A stretch of 64,000 nucleotides of DNA from Podocnemis expansa (lineage: Eukaryota > Chordata > Testudines > Podocnemididae): positions 682,570 through 746,569 of the forward strand of contig ML682091.1 in the NCBI GenBank assembly GCA_007922195.1, written 5' to 3'. This document shows positions 32,257 through 44,084 of this stretch, piece after piece. The notes beneath the pieces were generated by a model. The model made no database searches. It saw only the letters and a list, made by a program, of their open reading frames with translations, and was not told where the DNA came from. Both the position numbers and the translations under genes were made by a program. How positions within the stretch are numbered: the stretch's first letter is position 1; each line of letters starts with the position of its first letter.

Positions 32257-34646
32257 CTGAAAAGGAATCATATCCAATAAACATCCATTAATCAGCCTGT
32301 GCCATAAGTGGAGAGGAATCTACATGCTGTAATTTCCACACACCAGCAGTAAAATACTCTGGAAGCAGCCAGCAGATGCAGCCATGCCAGTCCTGGGGGC
32401 ATGACAGAGATGCCAGGGTCAGAGCAGAGTGGTCTGCTTTGTGCAGACTCTCAGGACTTTTCCAAACCTGTGTTTTATCTGATGTCTCCCATCACTGAGA
32501 TCAGGTGAAATAGCTGGGAAGGCTCCAAATGGTCCCTTATGCTGGTGAGAGTGAGGAGCTTGGAAAGTTCATCACTCTTCTGTAACCCAGTTCAGGCCAG
32601 GAACAAGATCTTTCCCTTTGATGGCCTGTGATTCCTTCATGTGGTATAGCAATGTCCAACCCTGCTCCATGTAACACCCATGACCACTCCCAGACACCCC
32701 TCCTGAGACCTTCTAGAGCTCCATCTCTTTCACTTTTTTTCTTTTCCCTGAGACCTCGAGTTCTCACATCCTCTCTGCCCACAGGCCAAGGCTGCTGCTG
32801 TGAGATCCTGGGCTGCTGCTGGCCTGACACCCCCTCTCTGAGCAAGGGCCAGTAGGGGATAGTGAGAAACAGGAGATGAAGCAGCTTTTGCATCAGTAAA
32901 ATAGCTTCATACATGAAAGACCCAGGATCGTTCTGGAGGAGGCAGGAGAGACAATGGTAGCTGGATTCTTTGAAATTCTGCCCACACAATAAGCTCTGCC
33001 CATGTGACTCATTAAAAAGGAGGCTCCAGGGCTTGTTCACAGTAAATAGTGCAACATTCACAACAGGACAGGGTTGCTGATTGGCTCCAAGGGCTCCTTG
33101 GGCCCAGCTCCACACATGGGCTAGAAAATGTCACTGGGCTCTCGGGGCTTGGCCCTTTATTACTGGGGAAATGATAAAGGATGGCGTCTTCCAAACATCA
33201 CCCACCATGGCACCAGCAGATGTCACTGGCAATAAATGGTGGCATGCTGTAACTCTCTCCCTCCTTCTGCTGCCATATGGAGAATAAACTCATTGATTTA
33301 AATACGAACAGGTTATCATCCCTGGGCACCTGAGCTCACCCCTCTCGGATGTGCTGGGCCCAGCTTTCTGCATCCCCTACACACAGGTGGCAAATATTGA
33401 GGTTTTCTTCACATCCAGAGCAGCTGGAGACTGAGTGTAAAAATGATAGCTGAGATCATGGAGAAAAAAACAGTGGCTTTGGAGATGGACCAGTGTTTCC
33501 TGGCTGGTTCTGAGCCCTGTTAGCAAACACAGAGGCTTGGGCCTGGTGTCAACCTAATACTTCAGCCGACCTCGCAACTTCCCTGCAGCGCTGTTGTGTC
33601 ATGTACAAAGGTGGTCTTAGCGGTAGGCAGGTAGCGCAATTGCCCAGGACGCTGCAGGGGAGGTGGTGGAGGGCCTTGCAGTGAGCCCTAGCAGGGAGCT
33701 GGAGGTGGGGCTGATGGGACCACAGCTGGCTGGGCAGGGAACCCAAAGCAGGGATGGTGAGGCTGTCTAGGTTGGTGAGGCAGCGAGACTGGGACAGGGC
33801 AAAAGTAAATGATGGGATCCCCATGCTGTTGGGGAGGAGGGGTAGAACCCCCCAAGGCCCTGAAATCTCTGGATTCACCCTTGATCATGTAGACATAGCC
33901 TGGGTGTTCTTGGGGCAGAGAAGTAGCTCAGTGGACAAGGAACGAGCAGGAGAAATTTTGGGGAATTCAGGCCAAATGAGCAAGTTTGGTCTTTGTGTGA
34001 AGGAAATCAGCAATTTCCCTCCCTTCTGCAATCCTGGCTATGGCCCCTAATGTTGGCCATGTCCTCACTTCTCTCCTGGGGTGAGTGCAGGGAACCTCAG
34101 CAGTCTCACACTCTCTAGTGCAGACGGAGCCCTAGAGCGGGGATGGGAGCACCAAAATGCTTCTTTAATCTGGTTGCAGGACCACGACCTCCCAGCCACA
34201 CTGCCAAAATCCAACTGTGTTAAAACACCCATGGCCCTACTTTGCCAGTTAGAGCACCATTGTACACATAGCGCATAATAGCACAGTGAACTTTAGCATA
34301 CAGTTACAGTACAGAAGTGTGAAACAAAAAGAGCAGGACATGGTACCGGCCGTGGGTCTCTGTGCACTGGTGTACAGGGATGAGTCAGGACTCAGACTGC
34401 TTGGGGACACAAGATGTCATGAGCATCAGCCCTGTTCTCGCCATTAGGCTTTGGAACTTGCAGCGTTGGGGCAAAAAGTTTAGACCTGTCTTTGTTTCGC
34501 ACAATCCCCAGAACCTCTCCTCACTGAAAGTCTCACCCCTATGTGCCCAACTTTAGGCTGCCATGTTTGAAACTTTATTCTTGTATTAATAGGCAGAGGA
34601 ACCAGGGGTTCTTAAGCAGTTTAATTAAGGAAGGTTAATTTCCTAC
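32257..34646. other. Intron of TRIM cassette 1
   Basis: No exon is recognised between the RING/B-box exon and the first coiled-coil exon. The stretch at 33600-33890 resembles an old dispersed element (GGTCTTAGCGGTAGGCAGG), but I could not fix its ends. Confidence 0.4.
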
Positions 34647-35047
34647 CTTGTAATCCCGGGCAGCCTCCTCAATGGGAACCACGGTGTGCGACTTGTGATC
34701 CTGGGATTTCTCACACACCCAGCAAATGGCTTCTCCATCTTCCTCACAGAAGAGTTTGAGGTGTTCCTCGTGTCTCTCACACAGATCTGCTTTTGGTTTT
34801 ATCCCCAGTTGTTTGATCTTCTCTACTATGTTGTTCAGCTGTGTGTTGGGTCTGAACTCCCCTTTCTGGAAGGGCGCTCTGCACTGAGGACAGGTCAGCT
34901 CTGGCCTCGTCCCCTTTTCCCACTCCTCGCAGCACTGGGTGATGCAGCCTTGGCAGAAGTTGTGCGCACATGCCAGAGTCACTGGCTCTGTAAGGTACTC
35001 CAGGCAGATGGTGCAAAGAGCTTCATCTTGTATTTCTACTACTCTAG
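34647..35047 (-). CDS. TRIM cassette 1, RING and B-box exon without ATG
   Basis: It encodes a C3HC4 RING finger (CTICLEYL, CAHNFCQGC, CPQCRAPF), the E3 ubiquitin ligase module. A B-box 2 follows (CERHEEHLKLFCEED, CWVCEKSQDHKSH), and the exon ends at VVPIEEAARDYK with a GTAGGA donor in phase 0. The zinc ligands are intact. Unusually, the frame contains no ATG upstream of the RING: it is open back to a TGA at 35160-35162 without a methionine codon. Two phase-1 acceptors are possible, CTCCCCAG at 35048 (used here) and CCCTACAG at 35102. Either the start codon was lost (ATA at 35033-35031 might be its remnant) or a coding upstream exon is spliced on. No CpG island is seen here. Confidence 0.85.
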
Positions 35048-35162
35048 CTGGGGAGGTCCTAGCAACTGGGTGAGCATCTGGTCGTCTCTCTACCCTTTGA
35101 CCTGTAGGGCATAGGATTTGCAGAGACTGAGAGTGGCCACCTGCAGGTATTAACTGTTCTCA

Positions 35163-35424
35163 GCCACCGAAGAAAATAAATGATACAGAAAAGGGAAGAA
35201 AGAAAACAGAAGGTGGAACTGAATGAGAAAAGGAGGTATGAAGGGGGAGGAACAGACCATGAATGAAGGTGGGAAGAAGGGGTGGGCAGTGTATCCTCTA
35301 CTCCACAGGGAGATTTTTATAACCTTAACCCACCAGCATTTTGATTTCCTGTAACAGTCTGACTTGATCCCATGACTTATATTTCCCTGCATTTACTTAT
35401 TTTCCTCCCATTCTGTACATTCTA
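35163..35424. other. Between TRIM cassettes, A/G-rich
   Basis: The plus strand is purine-rich. No promoter-like CpG cluster is present upstream of the cassette 1 RING exon. Confidence 0.35.
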
Positions 35425-35525
35425 CATCTTCAGAGCATGACAAAGTGGGATTTTCTCCCACAAAAGCTCATGTGAATAATAAATGTGTTAGTTTTTAAAA
35501 GACCCCACAGGATTCCTTTTTTTAT
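35425..35525 (-). mobile_element. Single terminal unit, Penelope-type
   Basis: One inverted arm of the dispersed unit is present: GACAAAGTGGGATTTTCTCC, then AAAGCTCATGTG, TTAGTTTTTAAAAGACCCC and ACAGGATTCC. No partner arm is adjacent. Confidence 0.6.
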
Positions 35526-37608
35526 GTTACACTCGAAAGAAGCTTCAAACTGCAAAGGACAGAATCTACCTTTTGGTGAATACAAGAGTTTCAAAACCTC
35601 AACTCCATTGTGTAGGTGTGATCAGCACAGCGGTGAAAGGTGGAGGGAAGGCAGCAGAGCCTTTCCCAGCCCCTGCACTTACTGGGCAGGGTGTCATGTG
35701 AGCATTCCTGGTGCTCAGGTGAGTACACATGCTAGTAACCCCAATGCAGCGAGAAAAGGAGTCTTGGGATGCATTTCCCAGGGTGTGATCTGTCTAACTT
35801 TTCTGCTCACTCTTCCAGTGAAATTGTGTGATTTGTTGCTAAATGTGCCATGCAAGGAGTTTTCTGTTGACTGCTTGTGACATACTCCACAATTATGTTA
35901 CAAGATCATGTTTCCTGCATCATTACACACATTTACCTCTGAAACATGTCCCCATGTATTTCACACCACTCAGCTGGGGGCAGACAAGCAGACCTGTTTC
36001 CCAGCACATAAAGTCAGGGATGCAAACACACAGCTAGAGGAAATAACAGATGGCAATCGACCAGCTAAATATCTGTAGCACCTTGACTAGAGAAAGATCT
36101 CTTGCCCTTTCTGAACAAAGGGTGTGACCTCAGCCCTGAAAAGGTGGGTGGGATGCTTATGGGAATTTTGTAAAGGAGTGACTTGGAACTGTTTGAGGCT
36201 TTTGGCCAGAGAATCTCCATCTTGTAGCAGTTTCATCTTCAAGCATGGTGTGAACCTATCCACAAGGCCAGGAAGGCCAAGCGGCGAGAAGCCAGCCATG
36301 TGGGTAAGATGGAAAATGGACAATTACAGCAACTTTCACTTCAGAATGCATCTTATCTTTTATTTGGCGGTTGCTAATTCCTGACTGGTTGTCTAACTGC
36401 TTGTGCCTTGATTTGCTATATACTCACTTAAAAATCATACCCTAACCAATAAACTAGTGTTTGTTTTATCTAAAATGGTGTGGATTTTCAAGAGTGTAAA
36501 GGAGCATATGATGCTGGCATTTCAGTTTCATTGTTCACTACCACTCTTGTGTATCTCCTGTTGATGGCTGTTGGGCACTGTAGCCCCGGCTTAGGTCAGT
36601 GTAACGTGAGGAATGGAGCTGGGGTGACCCAAGATTGTTTAGATCAGCCGTAGAGTAACTCAGGGCTCATGCTGCAGCCAGCTGTATGAGTCCTGCCATG
36701 CAGTGTGGTAGTGTAGTCTCCCCAGGAAACAGACTGGGCCTGTGGCTTTCCCTTGACTGGGACAGGCCCCAAGGCCCACATTACACAAAGAGGCCAGCAT
36801 TGGCCAGGAAGAAAGCTTGACTAGGGCTTCATAATGTAGATTCACAGCTTAAGGGGCATGCATTTTGGTCGTTCTTGCACTGCTCTCCACCCCCTTGGCC
36901 TCATGCCACTTTTGGTGGCATTTCAAGGGCAGGGGCCCACACAGGGCAATTCACTCGACCCATCCCTGAGGACGGCCGTGAGTGAAGAAAGGGGCTGTGG
37001 GCATGTTTCCCACTCTCCTCCTCTTGCCCCCGGGTTACCTAGTGGCAGGAGGGGCCCTGTTGGGAGCCATAGGAGCAGCCAGAGGGGGTGCTAGCCCCTA
37101 ACCCTGCTCTGACAGGCTAATACTAAAAGTTGCCAGCCAATCATGCACTGCAGCACATAGACACATATAGCTGAATGATGTGAGCAGTGCTCAAAGAAGA
37201 ACTGGTTTTTTTTTTGTGAGTTCTGATGTCAGCTTTGTGTTCATTTATTCTTTTGTGCAGGGGTAGTCCAGCTTATCCAATGTAGAAGGTGTTGGGGCAT
37301 TTTCTGGCACAGAAAAAACAGTTGCTGAACACTTCCATCTTTATGATCACTCTAAAGGCTGTCTGTGTCAGTCACCCACCCTTGCTCTCTTTAGCCAGGC
37401 CCAGGTCAAACATGCTGGTACCTTCACGCCAAGACTCTGGAGACAATTTAGCCCTCTTTACACAGCCCATGGCAGCAGCAAAGCTAAGAACCAAGGTTTG
37501 CAGAGCTCCTGCTACACATTAAAGATGTAGATATTTGGGATCAAGCTGGATTTCAGGCTCTGAAGCCCAAGGGAGCTTCAAAGCCATGCTGCAGTGCCAA
37601 ACACACAG
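35526..37608. other. Between TRIM cassettes, no exon recognised
   Basis: I searched this interval for a B30.2 exon that could belong to cassette 2 and found neither the LDPDT nor the WEVEV type signature on either strand. Open frames are short. An AACCAATAAACTAG near 36440 may be the tail of an old LTR. Confidence 0.4.
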
Positions 37609-38255
37609 GGCACATCTACATTGCCCAGCCTTTTTGAAAAAGCATTTTTGAAAAAAAAAAAAAAGTTATTTCAGGACAACAGTCCATTGTCCTGAAATAC
37701 TGCGACTTTTTTTTATTTTGAAAAGGAAAGTCTACACCAGACTTTCTTTTTAAAAAAAAAAGGCAAGTCAATGGATGAGATAGGGAGGATTTTTAAAAAA
37801 ATCCTTGTGTGTGTCCAGGGATGGCTTTTTTTTTTGAAAAAGCTAGCTCAAAAAAAGGCTTTTTATTTCAAAAAAGCTGGCGGGTTTAGCTTTTTCGAAA
37901 AAGCATTTCAATATCCCCAATATACCAGAGTGCTTTTTCAGGATCATTAGGCTTTTTTTGATATTAAAGAAGTCTTTTTTTCAACCCAGCTTTTTTGACA
38001 CAAGCCATCCCTGGACACAGAAAAGGCTTGGGGGGTGGGGGTGGGGGGAATCCTCCCTATCTCAATCACTAACTTGCTTTTCTCGAAAAAGAAGGTCCAT
38101 TGTAGACCTTCCTTTTCGGGAAAAAAAGCCACGATATTTCAGGACAACAAGCCATCCCCAGACTGTTGTCCCAAAATAGAGTGTTTTTGAAAAAATTATT
38201 TCAATACTTATCCTGAAATTTTTTTTTTTGAAAATGCTGAGTAATGTAGCCATAG
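37609..38255. mobile_element. MITE with TTTTTGAAAAAG palindromic interior
   Basis: The ends are inverted: CTACATTGCCCAGCCTTTTT at the left, and a right end reading in reverse CTACATTACTCAGCATTTT. The interior is made of variants of AGCTTTTTCGAAAAAGC and blocks such as TTCAGGACAACA that recur in opposite orientations. No coding capacity. It is similar in style to the GTCGAC element at 6178 but different in sequence. Confidence 0.65.
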
Positions 38256-38866
38256 TCACAGTGTCTACACGTTTGTTGTGACCTAGCACAAACCCCACAT
38301 GTTGCCCCAGATCTCAGACTCACTGGTGCGGGCTGTATAGACGAGTCCTTTGTGTTTATATCATGAGAGTTTTCCACTCCATTTTCTCCCTAAGCCCAGC
38401 CAGATTGGCCCAAAACCTCCCACATTTTCTTCACAGGCTGGAGGGTGCAAAGGAGACCTTGTACTGGGGAAGCAATTCAATGTCACAGGCATAGGGGGGA
38501 CGATCAGAGCTAACATGGGAAGTGACTCCCGGCTAAAGCCCTGGATTCGCAACCAGGCATCATTCTCCTTTGGTCCTCTGGGTTCCAGACACCCCGGCTT
38601 TGCCAGCAGAGTCTGTGCATCCCTCCATGGAAATCTCTGGCCTGTGGTGCTGACAAGGAGTGTGGGGAGCCTGTAGGACCTGTGCCCTGCTGAAACACCT
38701 ACTGCAGGTAGTGGGTGCGCAGATGTTCCCCACAGAGTTTCCAGGCCCTGGAGCTGCCTCATCTCCCAGTTCTGGGGCACCAAACAGGGTACTGGGGGCC
38801 TGCAAGGAGCGAATAGCTCTATGGGAAGGGAGCTGAAGTTACTGACACGAGATCCACCTCAGTTAC

Positions 38867-38893
38867 CTGTGAATCCTTGAGCTCTTCTGAGTC
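38867..38893 (-). CDS. TRIM cassette 2, 27-bp micro-exon
   Basis: A 27-bp interval lies between a GTTGCAG acceptor and a GTAACT donor. It keeps phase 1 from the preceding exon. Short exons that are multiples of 3 are common just before B30.2 exons in butyrophilin/TRIM genes. No B30.2 exon follows until 28176. Confidence 0.55.
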
Positions 38894-39152
38894 CTGCAAC
38901 CAACCAGCAGAGAGAGAGGTGAGAATTCACCCAGCAGTCACCTGAAGCAGGGATCATGTACAAAGAGGGGCATCCTCCCACAGCAACAGCTCTTTACAGC
39001 CTCACACAACACACCAGGGATCAACAGGCTCCAATTCCCTCTCGTATCTTCCATCCCACATTCCCTTCTGGAGTTTCTCTCTTGAGCATATCATTGCTCA
39101 CCCACCCACCCACCCAGAGGCTCCCCCTGGCACAGTGACCCAGGACTCTCAC

Positions 39153-39173
39153 CTCTCTCTGCAGCCAGCCACT
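39153..39173 (-). CDS. TRIM cassette 2, 21-bp micro-exon
   Basis: This is exactly 21 bp between a TCCTTCCAG acceptor and a GTGAGA donor. In phase 1 it encodes EWLAAER. The size is that of the heptad micro-exons of butyrophilin-family genes. Confidence 0.55.
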
Positions 39174-39820
39174 CTGGAAGGAAAGAGAAAAACCCAATCA
39201 CTGTCGTGGTTCCCTGGCACCACAACTAGAAGGCTAGAGAAGTTGGGGACTAAGGACAATGAGCGAGCTTTTCAGAGGCATTTCAACACTAAGATGCAGA
39301 GAGGCCCCTGGGATTTTCACAAGAGCCAGAACAGGTGAAGTGCTTGACTCCTAAGGACACCAAAGGGATTTAGGTGCCTAATTGACTTTGGAGCCCCAGG
39401 CAGGAAGCACTCGAGGGAGACTCCCACATCACAGAGAAAAATCAGAGACTGAGTGAAATACATGACAATTAGGAACAAACACTCTGTAGGCATCAGAACC
39501 TGCACCCAGATGGCAGGAGACAGCAGGGAGGCAGCCCCGATCACACAGATGAGTGATTATGAATTAAATGCTCAGCACTGATCTTCCCCACAGGGCCCTG
39601 CTCTGAGCAGCTGGGACCCCACAGGCTCCCCCCCAGCATCTGGGTCCCTCAGAATGGGACACAGGGCTCTGAGTCCAGCTCTGATCCATGGGAATACGGA
39701 CAAAGGAACTGATCATAGTCCAAACAGCAGACCTGTCACTCCAGCAGCCACAGCTCACCCTTGGGGAGCATCTCCTCCTGCCACAATACAATGAGAGGAA
39801 CCCACAGCAGCGTCCCTTAC

Positions 39821-39933
39821 CCAGGAATCCCATCACAGCCCCCTGGAGATTGTTCTCTCCAGGGAGATCCTGGATTTTCTTCTCCAGGTCAGGGCACTCG
39901 GGCATAGGAGGGGCAGGCGTTGTCTTCTCACCG
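39821..39933 (-). CDS. TRIM cassette 2, linker exon (113 bp)
   Basis: It encodes GEKTTPAPPMPECPDLEKKI followed by QDLPGENNLQGAVMGFL. It follows a TCCCTGCAG acceptor in phase 2, completing the split codon of the 23-bp exon, and ends at GTAAGG in phase 1. It occupies the same place as the 104-bp exon of cassette 1. Confidence 0.75.
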
Positions 39934-40676
39934 CTGCAGGGACACAAGTGCTTTTATTCCTCACCGTCCCTGACCCTATATCCTGCCCCTCACGCAGCCA
40001 GAAAGGGGAGTGGGTTGGTGCCAGGCCACAGGCAGAGCTAACAGGGTGGTGAGCTTTGTTTCCTGGGAAGTCTAATGCCAGAACAATCTGCCAGGGCCCA
40101 GCCTGGGGACTGGTGGTGTCTCTCTCCATCCAGAGAGAAAACAGTCTGGGCAACACCAGTCCTAGCTTCCCTCACACCCAACGTGGACCATGTTCCCATC
40201 AGGACCTAGAGAGGCTGCCCCCAGGGCTAAGAGAGTGGCCTGTTCTCCAGGTCCAGCAGCCCCCCAGCTTCTCCTCTCAGTCTCCAAGGGGCCAGGCTGC
40301 TCCCCTTGGTTGGGGGACTCGGACATGGACACGGCCCCACCAGAGCTTGGGCTGGGACTATGTGCCCCCCAGGCCTCTGGGGCCCCCCCAGGACAGGCTT
40401 TGGGCCATGACAGAGCTGGGGCTAAGCCGCTGCCTTATTAATGATCCTCTGATCCAGGCTGGCCCCAGGGAGGGTTCTCCAGCCTAGGTCTATGGGGCAA
40501 TCCCCTCCCCAGAATGGGTCATGCAGACACACTCCCAGGTGATGGTTTGAGGGGGTCTGTATCCAGGGGGTGACACCATCCCATGGTTGGGGTGCAGGGG
40601 GCTGGGGCTGTAGTCCGGTCTCTGAGCCTCTTCTCAGCATGAGGGGGCATAAGTCAAAGATGGAGACAACACGAAC

Positions 40677-40699
40677 CTGATCACAGCGTTCCTAATATC
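40677..40699 (-). CDS. TRIM cassette 2, 23-bp micro-exon
   Basis: The conserved 23-bp TRIM exon encodes DIRNAVI plus a split codon, after a CTCTTTAG acceptor and before a GTTCGT donor. DIRNAVI-like peptides at this position are common in TRIM genes. Confidence 0.85.
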
Positions 40700-41071
40700 C
40701 TAAAGAGGGATGAGAGACAGAGCAGAGTCAGCGCCCGCAGCCCAGCCTCTTCCCTCGATGGGTCCCTCTGCTCTCACGGCCCAGCCCCACAGGTTGCTCC
40801 CAGTGCAGTGGAGGCACTGCTGGGCTGTGTCAGTGGGAGCAGGGCCCCTTTCACACCAGCTGCTCTGTGCTGAGCCCTGGGGCTGGAACAGCCTTTCGTC
40901 AGCTCCCCCCTCCCTCCGTGACAGCCCAAACTCCTGTCTCTGCAACCCTGGGGCCCTGCCCCTGCAGAAACCCGGCCGTGCTCCCTGTACTGAGTTACCC
41001 TGTGAGCCCCAGTGATTCAGGGTCCATCCCCTCCCTGCACTGGGCTCTGGACACCTCTGCCACTGTCTCAC

Positions 41072-41302
41072 CTGCAGCAATTCAGGCGCTGGCTGCTGAC
41101 ATTTCCCCTCCAGCTCTGTGATCAGGGCACTGAGCTGGGAAATCTCCTCGCACAAACGGGTGGCATTTTCCTCCTGCTTCCTCCCAATCTCCTCATCTAG
41201 CTCTCCCAGCCGGGCCAGCAGGAGACACTCTTGTTCAGCCACAAATTGGCGCAGCTCCTCACCCTTGGACACCATCAGCTGCCTCTCCACCTCCGTCTGC
41301 CT
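41072..41302 (-). CDS. TRIM cassette 2, coiled-coil exon (231 bp)
   Basis: This is exactly 231 bp, phase 0, and encodes a heptad-rich helix including EELRQFVAEQECLLLARLGE and ISQLSALITELEGKC. Acceptor CCCCCCAG, donor GTGAGA. It is aligned in position and length with 31764-31994, but the sequence is quite different, so the cassettes are old paralogs. Confidence 0.92.
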
Positions 41303-41947
41303 CTGGGGGGGCCAGAGACACAGGGGCAGGGACACAGAGAGACCAGGGGATAATGGGAAATGGCACATCACCTTGTCCAGGCTCTTCACCTCCTTGCTGG
41401 TATAATTGTGTCTACACTAGGGCTTTGGCCAGGAATAAGAAATGTCACCAGGCATCACATATCCTCCCCCAACACCTGCATAGTACTCTACCAGCAACAG
41501 ATTTAAGTTTAGCCCAGGTCATGGGAAACAAAGCTGTCCAAACCACCCAGTGGCATCATGGGGAATTTCTCAGTCAAACCCTGGCATGAGTGAAAGTTGC
41601 CCCCCTGCTTCACCTTGACCCTCCGCAACATCTGGGCACATTCAGCTGTTTTACTGTCCTCTCCCCATTCCCCTTCACCACATGGTGCTAGATAAGCAGA
41701 GCCAGAGGCTGCTCCCAGCTACTCTGGTGTGAACCCACTGACTCCACGAGTGTCATTCCTGATTTACTCCACGTACCTGAAAGCAGAGTCTACCCTGTGC
41801 TGTTTAAAATCTCCTAAACTCTCTCACTCACCAACCCTGGAAACCCTTCACCCTCTGAATTACAGACACTGAACAGCACAAAGACTTCCCCAGGCTGCTG
41901 ACGCTGACACTCCTGTGCAAACCTGCTGGGCAGGGCAGGGCACCTAC

Positions 41948-42043
41948 CAGGAACCTCTCACTCTCCTTGTCGCAGGACAATTTCAGTCCCTGGACCTTTT
42001 CTCTCTTCTCCTTCAGATGCTGCAGATGGCTCAGGATTTGCGC
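41948..42043 (-). CDS. TRIM cassette 2, first coiled-coil exon (96 bp)
   Basis: This is exactly 96 bp, the family's standard length, between TTTGCAG and GTAGGT. It encodes AQILSHLQHLKEKREKVQGL and KLSCDKESERFL. Confidence 0.92.
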
Positions 42044-42377
42044 CTGCAAACACAGACATGGGATCTGGGGCTGGTTCAGGTCTTTGGTCGGTGGCCTGTG
42101 ATCACTGCGGAGGAGGGTGAGGCTGTGGCTCCACGTCCCCATTCTCCAGTTCACTGGCAAGTGAGTGACCCCAGCTCCTGGGTAACTCCCCAGGCAGAGC
42201 TGCTGGGCCTGGCCTGGCTCAACCCCCCAGCACAATCAGCTCCAGGATTGTTCCCTGGTCCCGTTATTGGGAAGTTCCCAGGGTGCCATCTAGGGCTGGT
42301 CAAACACACACCAGTGGCTCTGTCCCTGCAGAGAGACTGACCCTGTAACCCCAGCCATGGCAATATCTGGCCCCTAC

Positions 42378-42811
42378 CCTGTACTCCTGGGCAGCCTCCT
42401 CGATGGGCACCACAGCGTGACCCCAGTGAGCCCGGGATCGGTCACACACCACACAGATGGGGGTTTGATCCTCCTCACAGAAGAGTTTCAGAGGCTCCTG
42501 GTGTCTCTCACACACTCTGCCCCCCTCGGGCCCTGGCCCTGCTTGGCCCCTCAGTCGTTTCACTAACTCCACCAGGTTCCCCAGCTGCCTGTTGGGCCGC
42601 AGGTGTCTCAGCTGGGAGGGCTCTCTGCACTGGGGGCAGGAGACATGATCCGTATCTGATCCCTCCCAGCACCGGCTGATGCAGGCTTGGCAGAAGTTGT
42701 GTCCACACTCAAGAGACACCGGATCCATGAAATACTCCAGGCAGAGGAAGCAAGTTGCTTCGTCCTGGAAGCTTCCAGCCAACTCCCCAGCAGCAGCCAT
42801 GGCTCCTCCGC
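42378..42811 (-). CDS. TRIM cassette 2, RING and B-box exon with start codon
   Basis: Translation starts at the ATG at 42800-42798, 11 bases after a GGTTCCCAG acceptor, and runs 141 codons to an AGG|GTAGGG donor in phase 0. The product begins MAAAGELAGSFQDEA, followed by a RING finger (CFLCLEYF, CGHNFCQAC, CPQCREPS), the PNRQLGNLVELVKRL helix and a B-box 2 (CERHQEPLKLFCEED, CVVCDRSRAHWGHA), ending EEAAQEYR. All zinc ligands are present. The sequence is close to the RFP (TRIM27) type. E3 ubiquitin ligase activity is expected from the family. The gene has a CpG-rich promoter upstream and seems transcriptionally competent, but no B30.2 exon of its own is visible. Confidence 0.93.
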
Positions 42812-43438
42812 CTGGGAACCAGCCCCTGAGCTGGGGTTAGTTTCAGTACCTGAAATGTAAACTAACAAAGAAACCTAACATGAAGAACGCATCAGGAAAT
42901 GATCAAAACACAGCCTCCATCTGAAAGTGATTTATGAATCACAGGCAGTGTTATCTGGAAAAAATGCACTGACCATGCTTTTTCTAGTCATTGGATCCTC
43001 CAAGATTTTAAAGCTACTATATTATCTTTATCTGATTTTTATTAGATTCCCTCTCCCTGTTTTCTCCTCCTGAACCTAATTCCTTCCTGGCTAGGGTTAC
43101 TAGCTAGCAAAGCATGGAAAGGACAAGGAAGTACAAAAAGGAGGACATTGGAGAACACATGGAGAAAAGGTAATATTAATGTAATAGTCTTGCATTTTTA
43201 AGGGGCCCTGGAACAGCTTCCCCCTAAAAATAGGGTGTTCCAGCATACTTTAACCCCTGTAAGTAAAAAGCCAGACAAAATGATGTATTTTTTAAATGAC
43301 TGCTGAATGGGGAACATGTCCTCCTTTTGCCTAACATCTGCTAACCCTATCCCAGGTCTTTTCTGTCCTTGTGCGGGGTCGCCCCTGCTCACTGCTCCAT
43401 TCTCTCCCAGCCCTAGGGTCCCACCCCATCCTCCTTAC

Positions 43439-43540
43439 CCCACTAGGGCCCAGAGACGAGCCGCCGCCGCATGGGGACCCCAGGACGCAGCCCCCAGCCA
43501 GGCTCCCGGCGCTTTCCCGCGCTCTCACTTTAAAGAACGT
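43439..43540 (-). other. TRIM cassette 2, 5'UTR exon (3' end defined)
   Basis: A strong donor, CTAGTGGG|GTAAGG, ends at 43439 on the minus strand, at the edge of a CpG-rich block. It would join the acceptor at 42811 just upstream of the start codon. The transcription start is not mapped; the upper limit given is a guess. Confidence 0.5.
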
Positions 43541-43640
43541 CAAACGACCTGGGAGCCAATCAGCGACCCGTTCGCGTTCGCTCCAGCCAATCACAGCGCT
43601 TCCGCTAGGATCCTCGGGAATCCGGAGCTTTATTCAAGGG
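43441..43640 (-). promoter_or_regulatory. CpG-rich promoter with two CCAAT boxes
   Basis: This is the most CpG-rich block near a host gene in the window, with GCGTTCG, CCGCCGCC and TTTCCCGCGCTC words. Two CCAAT boxes lie at 43556-43560 and 43587-43591, both within AGCCAATCA contexts. A TTTAAA box is at 43529-43534. It sits directly upstream of the minus-strand TRIM cassette 2. Paired CCAAT boxes suggest NF-Y binding. Confidence 0.7.
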
Positions 43641-43699
43641 ATGCCGCTCTGCTCTAAGCTCCAGCTTCCGTGGGCGAAACCCTCTTCGTCTGCTGCCTG

Positions 43700-44084
43700 G
43701 AAATAGAAAAAGCCACAGTCTGGCCTCTCCTTTCCGTTCCCACTGTAAGCCCCCCCACCCCCCTCCGGGCAGCCGGCAAAGGAGGGCTTCACCCACAAAA
43801 AATAGAATTGCTGTCTTTTTAAAATTGCCTTGCTTTTTATTGCACTTTTAACTAGGTACAAACCCAAAACAGCCACACAAACCTCTCACAATACAACCAC
43901 CATTTACAAACCTTTCACTAGTTACTTTCCCTGAAATACTTTACAAACCAGGAAAGCTGCATCCACAGCAGCTAAAAAGCATTTTTTTGCTTATGTGCAG
44001 TTTGCTGCTTAGCTACTGTTCAAAAAGGCCATGGACAAAGTTTTCAGTTTTTATTGTTTTGGGAGAATACCTGTTTATCAATAG
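43700..44084. other. Upstream of TRIM cassette 2
   Basis: AT-rich sequence, no gene or repeat boundary recognised. Confidence 0.35.

Noticed and set aside
35526..38866. A B30.2 exon for TRIM cassette 2
   Set aside because: None of the PRY or SPRY signature motifs was found on either strand in this interval.
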